Source of the DNA: Caldithrix sp.
GTDB taxonomy: Bacteria; KSB1; UBA2214; DYKH01
DNA length: 35,852 nucleotides
Direction of reading: 5' to 3'
NCBI GenBank assembly: GCA_020722685.1
Contig: DYKH01000049.1
Span: forward strand, 1-35,852
The position numbers and the translations under genes were made by a program. Shown piece after piece: positions 32,374 through 35,852 of this stretch (within the stretch, counting starts at the first letter, position 1; each line of letters starts with the position of its first letter). Below the pieces are notes generated by a model. That model was not told the origin of the DNA. It saw only the letters and a program-made list of their open reading frames with translations, and searched no databases.

Positions 32374-34026
32374 ATGAGTTCGACAATGAGAATACTCAAT
32401 GTATTTTTTGTGGTGATGATGATTTGTTTCTTCCCGGCTCTCCTATCAGCGCAAACGAAAACGATGGAGCGGAAATATGTGCCCATCATTCTCAAAGGCT
32501 ATCAAATGCCCTTGACGGAAATGGTCATCGCTGATTGGCACGCCTACCGTTACGATGCCGGCAACGATGCCTGGACCGCCATTCCATTCCAGGTAGATGA
32601 AGTGGACGCCGAGGGCAAGTACAACAAGGAAACCGACGGACGGATCGACATCAACGACGAGGTTCTCCTTATGCCGGAGGATCTGGGAGATCAGGCGCCG
32701 GTGCATCAATGGATTGATGACGCCGATGCCAGAGCCGCTTCACGCTTAGAGCTGGCTTTCCGAGACACCGTCAGTAATAACCGAGCCGGCTGGGTATACT
32801 TGTTTCAGCATCTGCGCCAGCCGCCAGCCGTCCCCGGTTATTTGGATCACTCGCCTCCGCCCGCCGGAACTGCAGCCGACACCATCAAGAGTCAAGCCTA
32901 TCGAATCGGCCACAACAACGACGGCTGGATGGATTTCGTCTCGTTGGCATCTGATCCCAAGCTCGATCTCATTGATCGCATGAAGCTGCGGCTCAAAGGC
33001 GATACGCCCTTTGGCGGCATTGGCCAGTACGCAATTACGGAAGATTCTCTCAACAAGGACAAGACCAATTATCATCACGGCCAGATCCGCGCCTTTCTCG
33101 ATGTCGAGACTCTCTTATCCGTGCCGCAACTTTGGCCCACGCCTTTTGATGTGAATTATCAGCTTCATTACTATCCCCACTCCTTTGCCATCGGCGTCAA
33201 AGACGCGCAACTGGAGAATCCGCTCATTCTGGTGGCTGCCGGGCTGAAATCCCTGCGCCAATCCCTTGACCTGAGCGCCAACGCCATTGGGATGAACTTT
33301 TTCTCCGAGAATAATGGGGCAGGTATTCCGGTGGACGGTAATCCGGACAGTCCAAATGTTACTTTGGAGCAATCCAGTGGAAGACACTGGTTGATGACCA
33401 GCGGCAGCCAAGGCACCATCATGATGATACTGGAAATGCCGACCATCCCTGGCGCTACGACCAGCATCTATTATCGTGACAGCGCGGCCGGGGGCACCAA
33501 TGACGGCACTCCGGAAACCGGCGACCAGCGCTCCTACAGCGACATGGGTCTCTGGGTATCAGGCAGCACTCTGGCCACCGATAAAATTACCATGAATTTC
33601 ACCACCTACTTTCTCGATGAGCCAAATCTGGACGCCCCCTTCGCTCAAGAACTATTCAAGTGGGTGGAGCATCCGCTGTTTTTCACCGCGTCGGAACAGA
33701 TCATGACCTCTGTGCAATCGCAAGCCGCCGGAACTCCGGAGGATTTCCAGTTGCACCCAGCCTACCCTAATCCCTTTCATCCAGGCCGGCAACGCTTGCA
33801 AATCGTGTTCGAGTTTCTCCGGCCCGTCGCTGACTACGATGTGAGCATCTATAACATGCTTGGGCAAAAGATCGCCGAATGGCAAAACCAGTCGACATCG
33901 CTTGGCCGTCACCAACTACAATGGGATGGGCGAGACGAAAGGGGCCGGCTAACACCACCGGGAGTCTATTTCTATCGACTGCGACAGGGCGCACAATACC
34001 AAATCCGCAAGCTTGTTATATTTTAG
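32374..34026 (+). CDS. Large secreted protein with type IX sorting domain, unknown function
   Basis: A signal peptide (ILNVFFVVMMICFFPALLSAQ) begins a 550-residue product. Early on it has an acidic segment (DEVDAEGKYNKETDGRIDINDEVLLM) resembling a calcium-binding DxDG loop as in dockerin or EF-hand repeats. The middle (residues about 100-450) is beta-rich, with no family recognised. The C-terminus is a type A sorting domain (HPAYPNPFHPGRQRLQIVFEF, IYNMLGQKIAEW, QWDGRDERGRLTPPGVYFYRL). It is probably exported across the outer membrane. ATG 32374 and ATG 32386 are both possible; neither has a clear ribosome site. The 257-base spacer that follows holds no feature I can support. Confidence 0.8.
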   Translation: MSSTMRILNVFFVVMMICFFPALLSAQTKTMERKYVPIILKGYQMPLTEMVIADWHAYRYDAGNDAWTAIPFQVDEVDAEGKYNKETDGRIDINDEVLLMPEDLGDQAPVHQWIDDADARAASRLELAFRDTVSNNRAGWVYLFQHLRQPPAVPGYLDHSPPPAGTAADTIKSQAYRIGHNNDGWMDFVSLASDPKLDLIDRMKLRLKGDTPFGGIGQYAITEDSLNKDKTNYHHGQIRAFLDVETLLSVPQLWPTPFDVNYQLHYYPHSFAIGVKDAQLENPLILVAAGLKSLRQSLDLSANAIGMNFFSENNGAGIPVDGNPDSPNVTLEQSSGRHWLMTSGSQGTIMMILEMPTIPGATTSIYYRDSAAGGTNDGTPETGDQRSYSDMGLWVSGSTLATDKITMNFTTYFLDEPNLDAPFAQELFKWVEHPLFFTASEQIMTSVQSQAAGTPEDFQLHPAYPNPFHPGRQRLQIVFEFLRPVADYDVSIYNMLGQKIAEWQNQSTSLGRHQLQWDGRDERGRLTPPGVYFYRLRQGAQYQIRKLVIF

Positions 34027-34283
34027 CCGCTCAGGAATTGCAATGAAACCCTCTGAAGATCGGATCCTCGAAAGTGTTCAGCAGCGGATGAGGACCTATA
34101 TCCAAAGCACGTGGCGTCAGCAGAGGCGGACGGCCGGGTTCTGACATTTGCCGATCTGAAAAATCCCCGCGATTTCCGAAATCTTGCGGCATGAGGGTAT
34201 TGTCGAAGGTGACCGTGTTGCCATTCGAGGCGAGTATAAAGCAAACTATGGTATTGCCGATTAAGATGATCTGAGAGAGAGCC

Positions 34284-35435
34284 ATGAATGCCAAGTCGTT
34301 GATCGCGCGCATCACAAGCTGGCTGCTTCGCGGAGCAAGGAGCGGGCTGCTGCCTTTTTCCCTGACGTTTTTAGGCTGTGCCGGCGTCTTCCACTCGAGT
34401 GCTCCAATCGATACCGGCCCGGTAAAGCCGTGGAACGAGCTTTCAGCCCGGGACGTTCGTTATCGCCCGGCGCTGAGAAATCCGCGTGAGATGGAGATTT
34501 TGTTGCTATGGCAAGTAAACAATATCCGGCTGCTTTCAGAGGAGGAAAAGCTCTCCCTTGAGGATAGCCTCGGCATACCGGCTAATGCGCCGCCGCATTT
34601 GTTTGTCTGGACTTCTGAAATGATCGAAAGGCCGGCGCAGATGCAGGTCCGCTACCACACCTTAAGACCGGATATCAGCAAAATCATTGAGGATCGGTTC
34701 AACGGCAACCGCCTGCGCTTTTGGGACTTTTCCGACCTGCTTATCGAAGGACAAAAGCTGCAAATGATTCGACGGCTGACTTTGACGAGCTATGAGATAG
34801 ATTGCGAGATCGATTCCAGCCGAGTCGGGGACTATGATCGGCAAAGTAGATTCTGGCAGTTCTACACCAAATCAGAGCCTTGGCTGACCATCACTCCGGC
34901 ATTGAGCGATACCGCCAGAAAAATTGTGGGTGAAGAGCAAAATGCCTATCTTAAGGCACGAGCTTTGTACCGCTGGCTGCATGAAAACGGCAAGTATGTT
35001 TATCCGCCCAAGGAACGCGGCGCTGTGCCCATGCTGGAAACGCTGCAAGGCGATTGCGGCCAGTTTTCGTACCTGTTTATTGCCCTATGCCGGGCTGTAG
35101 GCGTCCCGGCGCGGTTGGTAGCCGGTTTCAGACTGAATGAAAACGACAAACTGGGTTACCACGCCTGGGCTGAGTGTTTTCTGCCCAATTATGGCTGGGT
35201 GCCGGCGGACCTGACCGCCGAGGGCAGCGAATTCGGCAAGCTGGACAATCGCCGGGTCATCAGCTCCGTGGGTATGAACATCATGCTGCCCGGTCTTCCG
35301 GAATGGGCCAACTATAAAAACAGCGGCGCGGAAAACGGCGTGACGGATTTCATGCAATTCGCCACAGTGGTCAAGAATGGATTTGCTGCGGATATTACCT
35401 CAGAGGTGAAGGTGCTTAAAGCCAAATTGCGGTGA
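34284..35435 (+). CDS. Transglutaminase-like (papain-fold) lipoprotein
   Basis: A 383-residue protein with a lipoprotein-type leader (GLLPFSLTFLGC, Cys 32). The C-terminal half is a transglutaminase-core domain: catalytic Cys 258 in LQGDCGQFSYLFIALCRAVGVPARLV, His 293 in GYHAWAECFLPNYGW and Asp 309 in VPADLT. Bacterial members act as peptidases or amide hydrolases more often than as cross-linkers. The N-terminal half (about 50-200) is unrecognised and may supply substrate binding. No close operon partner is evident: the gene upstream ends 257 bases earlier. Start ATG 34284, preceded by GAGAGAG. It is probably anchored in a membrane facing the periplasm or surface. Confidence 0.85.
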   Translation: MNAKSLIARITSWLLRGARSGLLPFSLTFLGCAGVFHSSAPIDTGPVKPWNELSARDVRYRPALRNPREMEILLLWQVNNIRLLSEEEKLSLEDSLGIPANAPPHLFVWTSEMIERPAQMQVRYHTLRPDISKIIEDRFNGNRLRFWDFSDLLIEGQKLQMIRRLTLTSYEIDCEIDSSRVGDYDRQSRFWQFYTKSEPWLTITPALSDTARKIVGEEQNAYLKARALYRWLHENGKYVYPPKERGAVPMLETLQGDCGQFSYLFIALCRAVGVPARLVAGFRLNENDKLGYHAWAECFLPNYGWVPADLTAEGSEFGKLDNRRVISSVGMNIMLPGLPEWANYKNSGAENGVTDFMQFATVVKNGFAADITSEVKVLKAKLR

Positions 35436-35487
35436 GACGGAGAGATTCCTTGAATTATACTTTGACTGCGGTTAGATTGGAAAAGAC

Positions 35488-35775
35488 ATGAACGACAAAC
35501 AATATTACGTCTACATTTTGGCAAGTATTTCCGGCGTTCTTTACATTGGCATGACTAACAATCTGCAGCGCAGGATTTGGGAACACAAACAAGGATTGGT
35601 CGATGGATTCACTCGAAAGTATCATGTGAAAAAGTTGGTTTACTACGAGACTACGAATGAGGTAATAGTGGCGATAGCGCGAGAAAAACAGTTAAAAAAA
35701 TGGCGCCGGGAGAAGAAAATCGCCTTGATTGAATCGATGAATCCAGCATGGAAAGATCTTTACGATGAGCTATGA
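35488..35775 (+). CDS. GIY-YIG nuclease family protein (YhbQ/UPF0213-like)
   Basis: A single-domain protein of 95 residues with the GIY-YIG core: YVYILASISGVLYIGMTNNLQRRIWEHKQG gives the two Tyr strands (Y-V-Y and L-Y-I-G), the catalytic Arg (LQRR) and His of the next helix. REKQLKKWRREKKIALIES follows, typical of the short stand-alone members that are abundant in FCB genomes. The usual downstream Glu region may be E-S-M-N-P-x-W. The role is unknown; DNA repair or processing is suggested for relatives. GGA lies a few bases before ATG 35488. A half-copy of a palindromic repeat follows 36 bases downstream. Confidence 0.9.
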   Translation: MNDKQYYVYILASISGVLYIGMTNNLQRRIWEHKQGLVDGFTRKYHVKKLVYYETTNEVIVAIAREKQLKKWRREKKIALIESMNPAWKDLYDEL

Positions 35776-35811
35776 ATTTTGAGAACCAACGCCCGAATTT
35801 TGGCATGAATT

Positions 35812-35837
35812 GTCATTTCGAGCGAAGCGAGAAATCT
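35812..35837. repeat. Half-site of the REP/MITE-like element
   Basis: GTCATTTCGAGCGAAGCGAG followed by AAATCT matches the inner end of the element at 24705-24731 (reverse complement). The partner end would lie beyond the window edge. Confidence 0.65.
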
Positions 35838-35852
35838 ATGAGCGATGAATCC

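Noticed and set aside
34031..34315. 94-residue minus-strand open frame in the spacer before the transglutaminase gene
   Set aside because: Its start lies inside the plus-strand gene, it has no ribosome site and it resembles no family; most likely a chance frame.

Overview
The window looks like a chromosome segment (roughly half GC by eye) from an uncultured Gram-negative bacterium of the FCB assemblage, most like Calditrichota/KSB1-type lineages. The phylum is inferred from four things. Three proteins carry a C-terminal type IX secretion sorting domain with a YPNPF core. There is a TonB-dependent receptor with a carboxypeptidase-regulatory-like N-terminus. Several proteins are lipoproteins or Tat-exported. 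MurE has the meso-diaminopimelate-type DNPR motif. No phage, plasmid, CRISPR or transposase gene is visible.

Layout. 1-4.6 kb: the 3' end of a secreted beta-propeller-like protein, then a large secreted subtilase/sedolisin-like peptidase broken by two frameshifts. 4.7-11.8 kb: plus-strand metabolic genes (murE, an exported GH13 pullulanase-like enzyme, an iron-type alcohol dehydrogenase, a cupin, a radical SAM sulfatase-maturase-like enzyme). 12.0-14.3 kb: tRNA-Leu(CAG) with its own promoter and terminator on the minus strand, then smpB and tyrS. 14.3-14.8 kb: a 537-base spacer containing a candidate small RNA. 14.8-18.2 kb, minus strand: an ECF sigma factor, a zinc-finger anti-sigma factor and an exported TPR/HEAT-repeat protein, with an ECF-type promoter in front. 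18.4-20.6 kb: a Tat-exported glycosylasparaginase and selD, which is itself a selenoprotein gene (in-frame TGA at 19602). 20.8-24.5 kb, minus strand: a solitary YgiT-type zinc-finger protein, a secreted BNR/Asp-box propeller with sorting domain, a small secreted protein and a tiny cysteine-containing peptide. 24.8-28.6 kb, minus strand: a three-subunit molybdenum hydroxylase of the periplasmic aldehyde oxidoreductase (PaoABC/YagTSR) type. 28.8-35.8 kb, plus strand: an exported heavy-metal-associated domain protein, a lipoprotein next to a TonB-dependent receptor, another secreted sorting-domain protein, a transglutaminase-like lipoprotein and a GIY-YIG protein.

The most striking unexplained structure lies between genes. 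At least six spacers carry short degenerate arrays with a fixed period: 6 bp near 10.2 kb, 7 bp near 11.85 kb, 8 bp near 12.35 kb, inverted 8-bp arrays near 19.47 kb and 24.57-24.83 kb, and inverted 15-bp arrays near 32.2 kb. Two of the 8-bp arrays share one unit (GGAGTNNT or its complement), and one pair surrounds a nested palindromic REP-like element whose half-copy recurs at the right window edge. The other leading observations are the selenocysteine codon in selD, the candidate CRP-controlled small RNA with a CCUCCCC loop, and the sigma/anti-sigma/HEAT operon.
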